From positions 33,117,456 to 33,181,455 of the forward strand of contig OZ024875.1 in the NCBI GenBank assembly GCA_964017185.1: a DNA stretch of 64,000 nucleotides, given 5' to 3'. The notes beneath the pieces are model-generated. The model saw only the letters and a program-made list of their open reading frames with translations. It was not told where the DNA came from and searched no databases. This stretch comes from Rugalucina vietnamica (taxonomy: Eukaryota > Mollusca > Bivalvia > Lucinida > Lucinidae). This document shows positions 1 to 10,429 of this stretch, piece by piece. The stretch's first letter is position 1, and every line of letters starts with the position of its first letter. The translations under genes and the position numbers were made by a program.

Positions 1-637
1 TTTGTCACTTGTCAGTGGCTGAATTTATTTCAATATAGTACATGAAGTATGTGTTTTGTGGACAGCCACAAAAGCACATTTAAACAGATAAGAGCAACAT
101 TTAATCTTGCAATTTGATCTAATCATAGGAGGGCTAAATATTTTGAAGCATGTAAATATTTAATTGATTTTACTTCAATTCACCTGAGTCAGTGAACTGA
201 CCAGCTGTCACACAAATTACATGGGCGGGACTTAGGTTTATCTACCAGCTTGGGTAAAGTTTACTAAACTATAATTGGCTAATTCTTTGCCACTGTCTTG
301 AGGTTAAACTAGTTCACTTTATACTACAAAGGGTTTTCATAGTCTTTGAAGTCTGATGTTGAAACATCTTGAGTTTGTCTTTGATTTTGACACATGGAGA
401 CACTATTTCGCAATTGGCAATAAGCGCACTGTGCGCTAAGTATAACAAATATGGTAGTTTAAATATCTATAAATAGAAGGAATCCATTTACTGTGACTCG
501 TATCCAAGATTGTGACTATAGCCATATCATTAAGGTATCAGTTTATAATTGCCACAAAAGTTGTTTAACGGATCATGTCCTGCTCATACCTTTCTAAAAC
601 TTTAACAAGAACAGATAACTTTAACAATTTTAAATAC
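1..637. other. Unannotated AT-rich DNA
   Basis: I see no open frame with domain character, no RNA gene and no clear repeat here. It could be intron of the deacetylase gene at 6347-7932, whose next exons are not visible before the left edge. Confidence 0.4.
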
Positions 638-911
638 CATCAGGAAAACATGTCCGTGTGATGAATACCCAATTATACCCCACTTATTTATATAAAAACT
701 GGGGTATACCTATTTTACTTATTTTTGATCCAAAACATAGATTGTGGGTACTCGTAAGAACTGTCTCGACGAGGCGGTTTGGTTCTAACACGTACCCACA
801 ATCTATGTTTTGAGCAAAAGTGAGAAAAATATCCAAAAATTTCTACTGAAATGTTCAATTTTTACAGGTGAAAAAAGTCTCTATATACTGCATGGGTGTG
901 TTTTCGTAGTG
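638..911 (+). mobile_element. Family A MITE, copy 1
   Basis: The left end reads CATCAGGAAAACATGTCCGT and the right end CATGGGTGTGTTTTCGTAGTG. These are imperfect inverted repeats of about 21 bp, seen in all copies as CATyAsGAAAACAyGyCCrTG. The middle holds an inverted pair around AACATAGATTGTGGGTACTC and its complement. No coding capacity is seen, so it is a non-autonomous DNA element. Other copies lie at 5331, 6458, 6950, 28897, 55993 and 60851. I could not define a target duplication. Confidence 0.75.
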
Positions 912-939
912 ATATCTTGTGGCTATAACCACATTATTA

Positions 940-1606
940 AAGCTAGTATCTCACTGGCATGCTAATTTCTCGCGACTGTTTTGCAAATTTTGTCGCGGAC
1001 TTTCACACTATGTCGCGAGAATTTTCATTGGTCGCGAACTAGCCGAGAACTGGTCGTGAAGGTTTTAAACATGTGTAAAAATTTTATGCGAATTTTTTCG
1101 CCAAAATATTTCGCAAGACTGTCGCGCGACTGTTGTGCGACATTCGTGCGAGTGTCGTGAACCTTTCGCCGCGAAATTTTGGCGAATTTACAATGCAAAA
1201 TTTTTGCGACACTCGTACAAATGTCATATGACAGTCACGCCACAGTCTTGAGAAAACATGCGAACACCTTGCGACTATCTGGCGAGAAAATAAAACTACA
1301 CGTATTCGACATTCAAATGAATGTCATGCGACACTCTCACTAATGTCTCGCGACTGTCATACGAATTAAAAAGAAAATAAGCTACATTCGTGGGAATGTC
1401 GTGAGACACTCTCATGAATTTCGTGCGACAGTTGCGCGACTATCACGAGATATATTTTCAAAATTAGACCGAAATTCGCAAATTTGATGCATAAATGTCC
1501 ATTCAATGAGCCTGCACCGTGAAAGTTGTGTTTATATCGTTAATCTTTGTCGCGAAATAGTCGCGAACTAGTCTCTAATTGTCGCATTCCAATGAGATAG
1601 GGGCTT
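940..1606. mobile_element. Foldback element rich in TCGCGA-type motifs
   Basis: The ends are imperfect inverted repeats: TATCTCACTGGCATGC at 947-962 and its complement TATCTCATTGGAATGC ending at 1599, with AAGC and GCTT outside. The interior is crowded with short self-complementary words such as TCGCGAC, GTCGCGA and TGTCGTG. It is much richer in CpG than its surroundings. No coding frame is seen. The terminal repeats make a transposable foldback element the best reading; the class is unknown. Confidence 0.55.
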
Positions 1607-1662
1607 AAGGTAGCAGTAACCACAGTTATGGTAGCCGTCATATAAGGCATGATTCATGAAAT

Positions 1663-1784
1663 CCAATTACACAGTAGATAATCATGTGACTTGCGGACAG
1701 TCCACTTAATCGGAACTCGCTACACTGTCCGGCCCAATCATAACGAGGATCGCAATATTGGCATAAACACCTCAAGGTGAGTGA
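1663..1784 (+). repeat. Inverted-repeat partner of 6038-6157
   Basis: This stretch (including ACTTGCGGACAGTCC and CTCGCTACACTGTCCGG) recurs at 6038-6157 on the other strand with few differences. Similarity stops after about 120 bp on the inner side. It is either the terminal repeat of a 4.5-kb composite element or two opposed copies of a dispersed repeat. Words of the GCAATATTGCGG type occur near both (2140-2220 and 5765-5870). Confidence 0.6.
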
Positions 1785-2395
1785 CCGTTTCACTTTGTCA
1801 ATTTTCTTATTTTTATTCGTATTTTTGCTCGAAATCAAACCGTGTTCCATAACGTGAGTATTTTTGCTTGAAGCCCACGGCAACAGAATGCATCCCGGCC
1901 ACCTACACTGTAAAATGAAACTGAAAAATCTGCGACTCGCTCATTTCAATTCTGACATAATGATCCAACACATCTGTGTGAAATGGTGAATAAAATCAAT
2001 ACTACACGGATATTTAAGGCATTCTTGATGGGTGGTTACAAACTAGCATATGTCCCTTCCCTTTCCAACCACGGTTTAACAGAAACCGCAAGATTTCTTT
2101 GATTTTGCATCAAAATGTAATCACACCCTGTAGATGACTACTGTACGCAATATTGCTCATATGCATTTTTCTACTGACCGCAATATAGCCATTGCATTTT
2201 ATTACTGTCCGCAATATAGCCATTAAAGCTCATATTCTAGTTTGCATTAAAAACAGGGTTAGACCTCAAAGCTTTCGACATTATACAATTGCTGCCTTAA
2301 TGTTCAGGCTGGCACGAGTGTTTTGAGGGTTTTTTCTTCTCAGTAAAAGCCCCAGTGCTTTCAATATGTTATTTCATTCATGTCAAGACGAGGCA

Positions 2396-2555
2396 ATAAA
2401 TAGAAGGGGCGAAAACATGAATATCCTGAGAAAAATCACCAGACACAACCGCATGCAGAGCTTGGCGCTCTAACACACCCAGTGACCAGGCCACAGCGGA
2501 TGATTGAATAAATTAAGAGCGACAATGATATCAGCGGCCGCCGAGACTGCCAAAG
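2396..2555 (-). repeat. Degenerate tRNA-type SINE fragment
   Basis: It resembles the SINE at 46785-47035: GGGGCGAAAACATGA, a cysteine-tRNA-like body and GCGGCCGCCGAG at the end, in the same minus orientation. It is diverged and has no good box B. Confidence 0.45.
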
Positions 2556-2956
2556 GAGTGTTATGAACAGTAATCAAAGGAAGAATTTGTTTATATCTAC
2601 ATTCTTTTCAGTCTATTGTTGGAAAATATACCGAGACGATCACATGTACATGCAAATAGAAAGTTTACACACAATTTTTCTTCAAACAACGGCACGGCAT
2701 CAATGACATAGTAGCGCTAACAACATCCAATCACATCGTTGAGAGCCACGACTTTTGATGTCACTACTTCTAAGTTCATTATGACGTCGTGTCGTGTGAT
2801 GCAATGTATTTCTGGAACAATGAACCACACTCCGGTTGTATAATTTCATTTAGGCTTTGTATCAAAAATGTAGATACTTGCTATAAATAAATCGTACAAG
2901 AAAGATCATTTACTATCATGGAAGTGTGTGTAATTTCCCATAGGCGCACAACCCCA

Positions 2957-3053
2957 CTGAGAAAACCAACGCTGTAACAATGTGGTTTCCGATCAGGTCT
3001 GACACAAACTGGGCTCTACAGCCACAGAAGATAGTTAGAGGCTCGATATTTTG
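2957..3053 (+). repeat. Family B MITE fragment
   Basis: It matches the left half of the 234-bp family B element (GAGAAAACCAAC, then TGTGGTTTCCGA and CAGGTCTGACACAAAC). The right half is missing, and the outer flank of the tandem-core element follows directly. Confidence 0.6.
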
Positions 3054-3069
3054 TTTTCATATAATTTCT

Positions 3070-4245
3070 ACATGGCCTAAAAATAATTGTGTGTTTCAGG
3101 TTACCCGACCGTGCCTAATTTTTTACCGCCGACTCTAACTTTTTTTAGCAGTTTTAAGGGATTTCCTAGGGATTTCCCTGTTCCACCATTTTTTTTTCTA
3201 TCTGTCCCATGTAAAAAAATATAAAAAATAAAAGCGCTGCAGGCATGCATGATACCCCGCCACGCAAATTTAATTTAGCAAAAATGTTTGTCAATAAATT
3301 CTCAAGATAAAGAGCAGAACAAAATTTTGTCATAAATGAAGGACCATAACTCTGTATACATTGATAAAATTTACCCATCTTCAATCCCAAAGTACTACTT
3401 CCTGATTTGAACTTTTATACAAAGTTTGAAGAAAATTGGTTGATAAATGCACAAAACAGAGGCAGGAAACGAAATTTTAATGTAAATCATGGGCCATAAC
3501 ACTGTATTTATTTAACAAAATTTATTCATTTTCAATCCTAAACCACTCCTTCCTGATATGAACTCCTATACAAAGTTTGAAGAAAATCAGTCAATAAATG
3601 CTCAAGATAGAGTCCGGAAACAAAATTTTAACGTAAATCAAGGGCCATAACTCTGTACTTATTTGACGAAATTTACCCATCTTCAATCCCAAATCACTCC
3701 TTCCTGGTATGAACTCCTATACAAAGTTTGAAGAAAATCAGTCAATAAATGCTCAAGATAGAGCCCGGAAACAAAATTTTAACGTAAATCAAGGGCCATA
3801 ACTCTGTACTTATTTGACAAAATTTACCCATCTTCAATCCCAGACCACTCCTTCTTAGTATAAACCCCTATACAAAGTTTGAAGAAAATCGGTCTATAAA
3901 TGCTCAAGATAGAGCCCGGAAACGAAATTTTAACGTAAATCAAGGGCCATAACTCTGTACTTATTTGACGAAATTTACCCGTCTTCAATCCCAAACCACT
4001 CCTTCCTAATATGAACTCCTATACAAAGTTTGAAGAAAATCAGTCAATGAATGCTCAAGATAGAGCCCGGAAACGAAATGCTGACGGAGGGACAGACGGA
4101 CGGACGGATGGAAACTCGAACGCAAATTTTTTTGGAGGGTATAACATAATACCCTGCACTTTTTTTAAGTGGCGGGGTATAAAAATCCTACCTACCGTCC
4201 CTATTTTGAAATTTCATGTAACCTGAAACACACATATTTTTTAAG
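3070..4245. mobile_element. Nested tandem-core element with 151-bp repeats
   Basis: The inner element is bounded by TACCCCGCCAC (3253-3263) and its complement GTGGCGGGGTA (4169-4179). Its core is about five direct repeats of 151 bp; AAAGTTTGAAGAAAA recurs at 3421, 3572, 3723, 3874 and 4025. A short ACGG microsatellite (4094-4110) follows. Flanking copies of TGTGTGTTTCAGGTTAC in opposite orientation (near 3090 and 4220) suggest an older outer element. From memory, bivalve pearl-type elements have this layout of a tandem core plus tetranucleotide microsatellite; I could not confirm the match. No coding capacity. Confidence 0.7.
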
Positions 4246-4804
4246 CCCATACAAAACGGTGGATTTCTCGCTATGCGGCTCAGTCATGTGTTCCCAGATT
4301 ATGGTACGAAATGGCAAGAAATTAAAAATACATCTGCATGCACACATAATTCAACATATCAATGAGTAAAAGATGCAAATCCAAACTGTTGCTGGACTAT
4401 TTTTGTGAATGCTTATAAAATATTTTATCAGAGAATCACTAAAACTGTATCTTCATCCCAATGCCAACACAAAGAGGTGTACAAATGCAATTATATACGA
4501 GTAGACTGTAGTAACTACGTAATCCATCACATGTTGATACATTTAGGAAAGTGCGTGGGAGGGTGGGGGGGGGGGGTGGAGAAAAAGAAACAAAACAGTC
4601 ATAGTCCGACTACGACCTTAGGTGGATCACCAGTCAGACGATTCCATGGTGTGACACATAGAAACGTGAAATGTCCTTGCAAAACATAAATAACAGACTA
4701 CACAAGTAGGATATATGCTTTAGCGAAATCAACCTGAACATATTGTTTCAACAAAACATCGTTTATCAAATAAATCATTCTCATCTCACAACTACATGTA
4801 TTGA

Positions 4805-5185
4805 TGACTAGTTGAGTGTGGACTGGTGTGGGTGCGAATCCCACTCGGGTCAAATGTGAGACAAACCAAGTGCTTATTGCGGGTGAGACATGTAGGTTTT
4901 CTCGGGGTACAGTTCAACCTCATTATAACGCGCCTCACTATAGTGCGGTTTTCTATATAATGCGGCCATGTCATGGCTCCCAAATTAATTATTTTGCTAT
5001 ATGTCTATTGTAAATAACCTCATTATGACGGTTCACTTATAACACAGTCTGTTTTCATGGACCCCAAAGATAGCGTTATAATGAGGTTGACCTGTAATTC
5101 CATTTTTGCCAACCTGCCTATTGGCTCTTCTCGACATGAGTGAAATAATCCTGAAAATTAAGAAAAAGTGAATAATAACTGAATA
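4805..5185 (+). repeat. tRNA-derived SINE interrupted by a MITE
   Basis: A box-B-like GGTGCGAATCCCACTC is followed by the body shared with other SINE copies here (AAATGTGAGACAAACCAAGT, TTTTCTCGGGG, then GCCTATTGGCTCTTCTCGACA and GAAATAATCCTGAAAA). The body is split at 4909 by the 185-bp MITE at 4910-5094. Compare 58928-59110, which is uninterrupted. Confidence 0.65.
4910..5094. mobile_element. pogo/Tigger-like MITE, 185 bp
   Basis: Inverted ends start CAG and share the run CAACCTCATTATAACGC (one mismatch over 22 bp). TA dinucleotides flank both sides (4908-4909 and 5095-5096). CAG ends plus a TA target duplication fit the Tc1/mariner superfamily, pogo/Tigger branch. It is inserted in a SINE. 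Confidence 0.75.
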
Positions 5186-5330
5186 GATCATTTTCTGATT
5201 ATCACCTCAGGCGTGGAGACTGGCTATATTTAGCTAGTTAAAAGAAAATGAAACATTCGGGATGCGCCAATAAAACTATTTACAAAAAGCAGACAAACAC
5301 ATTACCTTTGTACCACAAATCTCAATTAAG

Positions 5331-5599
5331 CATCAGGATTACATGTCCGTGGCATGTATACCCCCTTGAACCCCACTTTTATATAGCAAAACTAGGGTAT
5401 GCAGGGGTATGCCTATTTTTCTTATTTTTGTTCCAAAACATATATTTTGGGTACTCGTTAGAACCAGGCGGTTCTAACGTGTACCCACAATGTATGTTTT
5501 GAGCGACAATATTAAAAATATCAAAATGTTTCAATGAAATTTTCAAATGTTTGCTTCTGACAAAATCTCTGTATACTTCATGGGCGTGTTTTCGTAATG
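5331..5599 (+). mobile_element. Family A MITE, copy 2
   Basis: Begins CATCAGGATTACATGTCCGT and ends CATGGGCGTGTTTTCGTAATG. The central inverted pair GGGTACTCGTTAGAACC / GGTTCTAACGTGTACCC is well kept. Confidence 0.8.
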
Positions 5600-6037
5600 A
5601 AAACGCCTCGGCGGTCTTAACTGAGACCACTGGAGAGGGTAGTTAGAACTGTGTGAGAAAGAAATTTATAGCATCAATAATCTCTATACTACATGGGTAG
5701 GCTTTGGAATCTTTTATTATCTAAATTTCCATCTCATAATGCGGCTTCTCTGTGTATTTTTATGCGCAATATTGCGGAAAGTCCAAATCTCGACACAAGC
5801 AATATTTGATTCCGTACAGCTGCAATATTGCGGTCAGTCATGTGGCAAACACTGCAATATTTTTCTCGGGAGCCGGTGATTTTCCCGATATATTTTGGTG
5901 TCGTATGGCTCATAGAAAAGGAAATTACCTGTCAGATTTTGTACAACTGCTTTTCGTACCAGCCTCTTTTAATGTGTAGGTCGTTTTAATAATTTTATGC
6001 AACGTGTATAGTGGAAAAAATCGAAAATATGTGTATA

Positions 6038-6157
6038 ACTCACCTTGAGGTGTTTAGGGCAATATTGCGATCCACGTTATGATTGGACCGGACAGTGTAG
6101 CGAGTTCCGATTAGGCGGACTGTCCGCAAGTCACGTGATTATCTACTGTGAATTACA
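6038..6157 (-). repeat. Inverted-repeat partner of 1663-1784
   Basis: Reverse-complement copy of 1663-1784, including GGACAGTGTAGCGAG and GGACTGTCCGCAAGT. Confidence 0.6.
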
Positions 6158-6346
6158 TGTATAGCAACATTTTTCTTGAATGAATGCATGAAACTTATGA
6201 ACGTACTAGCACACCTGATTCTATTTATAATGCCTTCAGGCTATATAGCATGTAGTTTACCAGTATACAGCATAGTTAATGTGTGACCATGCCAGCACCC
6301 CTGAAGGTTTATTGTGTTCTATGTTCTTCTTATATTCAATTTTTAC

Positions 6347-7932
6347 CTGATTAGTTAGAACTTTGTCAACTAGATCCAGCGTTCCTCCTAAAGCAAGTCT
6401 GGCGTTCTCAAATGAGTGCTGTAAAATACAAATTTCAAAACATAATTTATCCTTTAGCATTACGAAAACACCCCCATGTAATATAATTATAGATTTTTCT
6501 TAAGATGTAAAAATTAAACATTTTCAGCAGATTTTTTTTTTTTATAATTTTCTTATATTTGCTCAAAACATAGATTTTGGGTACTTGTTAAAACTGCCCC
6601 GATGAGTTTAAAAATAAGAAAAATGGGTATACCCCTGCATACCCCAGTTTTACTATATAAAAATGGGGTTTAAGGGGGTATTCAATACATGCAAATGTTA
6701 TCCTGGGATTTAGAGATCTTTTTTAAGGAAAGCTGTAACAGTTGCTTTTGATCAGTATATGTAATGACACATGGTAGGATATGGTCTATTTGCAGAAAGA
6801 TCTAAACAGGAGTTTTGGGGTTGTTATTTTCCAAATCAAAATTTCTGTCTAGGCTTAAAGGCGTTTTTGCCTAAATGAAAAGGACCTGATCTTGAAGTTT
6901 GAGACCCCGTCTCAAATTTACTAAAAAGCTGCTAGGATCCTTTCAGTTACATCAGGAAAACATGTCTGTGCAATGAATACACCCTTATACCCCACTTTTA
7001 TATAGTAATACTGGGGCATGCAGGGGTTTACCTCTTTTTCTTATTTTTGCTCCAAAACATAGATTGTGGGTACTCATTAGAACCGCCTAACAATCTATGT
7101 TTTGAGCAAAAATAAGAAAAATATCAAAATTTTTCAGTAGAACATTTTCAATTTTGACCAGTGAAAAAATCTCTGTATATTGCATGGGAAAGTTTTCATA
7201 ATGCATTGCATTGGCTTTGGGAACAAAAAAAAAACATATTTGAAAACACATCCCTGAATTTGTACACCTTATTGTTTCATATACCTACAGGATGGAAGTA
7301 GATGAAGTCATATTTCTCTGATTTTGCCTTCAGTTCCTCTTCTGTCATATTGCTGGTCTCCCGTAGTTTCTCAACGTGTTCTGAGGAATGCATCATCTTC
7401 ATTTCTTCTTCTGTGGCTTCTCTACACTATAGGAAATAAAGAGCATTTGAGGTATAAAACAGGGATCCCAATGGGTGAATGGTTTGTCTCTGTTATTGAT
7501 TAAGGTCCTTCTCAACACTTTTTCAGTAATATCAGAATGTAGCAATAGTTTACTGGAAACATTAAGAAGAAAGTAGTGCTATGGCATGTCAACTGTCTTG
7601 CTTAAACACAAAGCATGGTGGTGGTAAGTTTCAAATTCACTATGTCTGAGTATGACAATTTCTACCAATGAGCCATAAAATGCCCCAAAAGTTCATGCTG
7701 AATAAATTACAAAGCTCTTGGTATGAAGAATCTACTAAAAGTTGCAATGGAATGCGTAAACTTAAGACTGTCCATGCAATTTCAACTTACTTTAATCTCT
7801 AGGCATCTCTGCGGCAGTTTATATCTCTGACAAACAGAATATGGTTCTGTGAGTCTAGCAGGAATCTCTGTGAAGTCATCATTCCATAAATGGTAATGGC
7901 GGCTTAGTCTGCTGTCATAGACAAGGCAGGTC
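6347..7932 (-). CDS. HDAC10: Histone deacetylase, class IIb (HDAC10/HDAC6-like), three exons of the N-terminal catalytic domain
   Basis: Three exons run right to left: 7791-7932, 7289-7426 and 6347-6418. Each has good AG/GT borders, and phases agree (2-in/0-out, 0/0, 0/0), giving 118 codons. The protein starts TCLVYDSRLSRHYHLWNDD, then RCLEIKCREATEEE, HSSEHVEKLRET, YDFIYFHP and FENARLALGGTLDLVDKVL. This is the opening of the arginase-like deacetylase fold in class IIb enzymes, which remove acetyl groups from histones, tubulin or polyamines; HDAC10 is the polyamine deacetylase. The wording of the RET..EEL and IYFHP..F..ARLA..LVD stretches is closer to HDAC10 than HDAC6 from memory. The catalytic His-His and zinc-binding exons are not visible here. 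The 5' exon, needing a 2-nt overhang, was not found. Two family A MITEs sit in the second intron. Confidence 0.8.
6458..6704 (-). mobile_element. Family A MITE, copy 3 (intron of deacetylase gene)
   Basis: Begins CATTACGAAAACACCCCCAT; the other end (CATGCAAATGTTATCCTGGG) is diverged. Opposite orientation to copy 4, 245 bp away in the same intron. Confidence 0.7.
6950..7203 (+). mobile_element. Family A MITE, copy 4 (intron of deacetylase gene)
   Basis: Begins CATCAGGAAAACATGTCTGT and ends with a shortened GGGAAAGTTTTCATAATG. The central AACATAGATTGTGGGTACTC and its complement are present. Confidence 0.75.
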
Positions 7933-8218
7933 CTAAATAACAAAAACAGCAACAAAAATAAGAAAACATATTGACAGCGCACAGGAGGCTGGTTGGCAGG
8001 TTTTGAACCAACCCAATATCCGGTCCATCCTCAAAGAAATTATAAGTTTGCTGTGCTCCCATACACACAGTGGATAGCCCAAGTGGCACCTGACAGGGCT
8101 GCCATGCTGAGATGGAAACAAAATTCCCTGACATTTCCCTGTCATTGAACTATGAATTAATTTCCAAAACACAGCACTTGAAGAAAAAATGAGTTGATTA
8201 TCTATAACATAAGGAAGT

Positions 8219-8332
8219 GTTCTATCCATGTAGCGAAAACAAAGGCGCAGATCAGCTTCTCGGTTCCCGCGAAGCTGATCTGCTTCTTTGTTTTTGCATA
8301 TGCCAATAGTTGGTTTTCCAATGAGGCGGCTC
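8219..8332 (+). repeat. Family B MITE, right half
   Basis: Contains ATCCATGTAGCGAAAACAAA, the central palindrome GATCAGCTTC...GAAGCTGATC, and the end TTGGTTTTCCAATGAGGCGG. The left half is absent or unrecognisable. Confidence 0.6.
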
Positions 8333-8454
8333 ATTTATTACAGAAACTACAAAACACCGATCAGAACTTAATTATAATCAAATACACTTCTGGATACAAT
8401 CTGATTTAGACTGCCCCTAAAACATTGATGGGATGTAGACAAATTCCCTAAGTA

Positions 8455-8600
8455 ATTTGACCTGAATCTTGTATTCTCAAAATTCCTTGACAATTTCCTG
8501 ACAATTCCAAATTTCTCTGACAGTTTGCAGAATTCCCTGACAATTCCCTGACCTTGAAATTTTTTTTTATTTCCCTGACTATTCCCTGACACGTGTCAAC
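8455..8600. repeat. Degenerate minisatellite of TTCCCTGACAA units
   Basis: About ten imperfect units of 10-14 bp of the form AATTCCCTGAC. The open frames across it on the minus strand (GNCQGIV-type repeats) are by-products of the repeat. Confidence 0.5.
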
Positions 8601-8630
8601 CCTGCCTGAGTTATTATATATTATATATAT

Positions 8631-9181
8631 GAGCCGCCTCGTGGGAAAACCAACAATGTGGTTTCCGAACAGGTCCGACACAAACCGGCCTGTACAAGCA
8701 CAGAAAAGAGCTAGAAGCTTGAAATTTTGGAGTTAAGTAGAGGAGGAATTGTACTATCCTTGTAGTGAAAACAAAGGCGCTGATCCAGGGATTTTCCTAC
8801 CTTTTCAAAACAGGGACCCGGGACCAATGATTTTGGGAAAAATAATATGTATATCAGTCAAATTGGGAAAATGGATACAAAACAGAACATGGGATAATAT
8901 GCGACTTTGGTGTTAATTTGAGGATATTTCTCCGAATAAAAAATTTTGAGGGTATGATCTACATTTCCACAACAAATGTACAAGGATTTATTTATTATTT
9001 TGGGATTTTTTACCTCAAAATTGGGAAATTTTACACATTTTTTCTATTGGGAAAGGGGCCCGTAATGGGCCCCAAAATCAGCCCAGGAAAATCCCTGTGA
9101 TCAGCTTCGCGGTTACCGCCAAGCTCATCTGCGTCTTTGTTTTCGCATATGCAGATTGTTGGTTTTCTCACGAGGCGGCTC
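8631..9181 (+). mobile_element. Family B MITE carrying a nested hAT-like MITE
   Basis: Ends are inverted repeats GAGCCGCCTCGTGGGAAAAC and GTTTTCTCACGAGGCGGCTC. The full-length relative at 28481-28714 is 234 bp; this copy is larger because of the 312-bp insertion at 8786-9097 in its central palindrome. Flanks are TA-rich (TATATAT), so the target duplication is uncertain. Confidence 0.8.
8786..9097. mobile_element. CAGGG-ended MITE (hAT-like), 312 bp
   Basis: Inverted ends CAGGGATTTTCCT and AGGAAAATCCCTG (13 bp). TGATC is duplicated on both sides (8781-8785 and 9098-9102). The empty site GGCGCTGATCAGCTTCGCGG is present intact in the family B copy at 28481-28714, which confirms the borders. CAGGG ends suggest hAT; a 5-bp duplication is shorter than the usual 8. 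Confidence 0.85.
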
Positions 9182-10192
9182 ATATATAATAACTATTATA
9201 TACACTGTATTATAGTTATTATATTATATAAGGCTCCTATGTGCATGATTCAGTAACAAACCCTATTTGTTTTTAGATTGATATTTTACTAAACATTCAT
9301 TTTGTGGGGATATAAATCTTCACAAAAACTTAAATGGGAAATATATGTTAAACAGTAAAACCACCAAAGAATCCAGAAAGGTGAAAAATAAGTTCTTAAG
9401 TAGCCTTCGGATTCTGCATATACATGTAATATTTTTTGTCTTGTGCGTCGTGATACAGTTTCCAATACTTGTTAGCTCACCTACTCCTGGTTTACAAGGC
9501 AAGTGACATACTACCCACGGCAAAACTATGTGGCAAAACAACTGGACAATAAAGAGAGCCAAAGCTTCTGAGATTGACAGGTACTTTGAATAACAGTTAA
9601 GGTAGTTTTAAGCTTAAATATACTGTTACCATAATATTATATACTTTCAAAGAAACAACTGACAGTTTAGAAGAGACTAGTTTATGAAACTGAACTAGAC
9701 CATTATTATCATCACCATTATCATTACAACCACCATCACAATCATCATCATCAATTTATCATCATCATCATCATCAACAAAATAATTTTCACAATAATAG
9801 ATTTCAATATTTTTTACCTATTTTTATGAAGATTCCTCCTTAAAAAATCAATACTTCCTTTGACAGTGTTTATGGTCAGATCAAATACTACATTTACTAT
9901 TATGTCAATCATCTAACTTGGTCTCTTTGATGTTTGAATTTTTAACTGGATAGGCCAATTCCCAGTAGGACTGCTTTTGTTTTCTGACCACCTGATTTGC
10001 CACATAAGTCTGCTAACCACTGCGCCACAGAGTAAGGGCATATGTGACTTGTCCACAAAATTGTTTTTGGATACTGTTTCAAACTGTTTTCTCCGATTGG
10101 CTTCTGTATTTTACAATGTAAGATTCTATTACACTTTTTTGCTTCCATATTTTTAGAATGCAAGCAAGGCATGCGCAAATTTCTTACCTGGC
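9182..10192. other. AT-rich DNA with a short trinucleotide microsatellite
   Basis: No gene or element recognised. An imperfect (ATC)n/(ACC)n run spans 9704-9780. The deacetylase 5' exons could lie here but none is supported. Confidence 0.4.
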
Positions 10193-10429
10193 CCCGAGGT
10201 TATAAAACTTTTTTCAAGCTCAGCTCAGCTGAGCATGAAATTTCAACTGCTCATAAATACCAAATAACCCAAAATATATTGAAATTGAAGGTTTAGAACG
10301 CCAAAGCCTGTAATTTATCCTGCTAATAAATGTTAAAATGCCAACAACTGTTGGCATTTTAACATTTATGAGCAGGATAAATTTTAGTCGCAGCTGAGCT
10401 GAGCATGAAAAAAGTTTTATAACCTCGGG
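10193..10429. mobile_element. Foldback MITE with 39-bp ends
   Basis: The left end CCCGAGGTTATAAAACTTTT is repeated in reverse at 10410-10429. The match continues through GCTCAGCTCAGCTG. A second inner hairpin has AATGTTAAAATGCCAACA and its complement around ACAACTGT. ACCTG flanks both sides and may be a 5-bp target duplication. The element folds back almost end to end. Confidence 0.7.

Noticed and set aside
8368-8681. Minus-strand frames with GNSQGN and GNCQGI repeats
   Set aside because: They follow the TTCCCTGACAA minisatellite and have no domain character.
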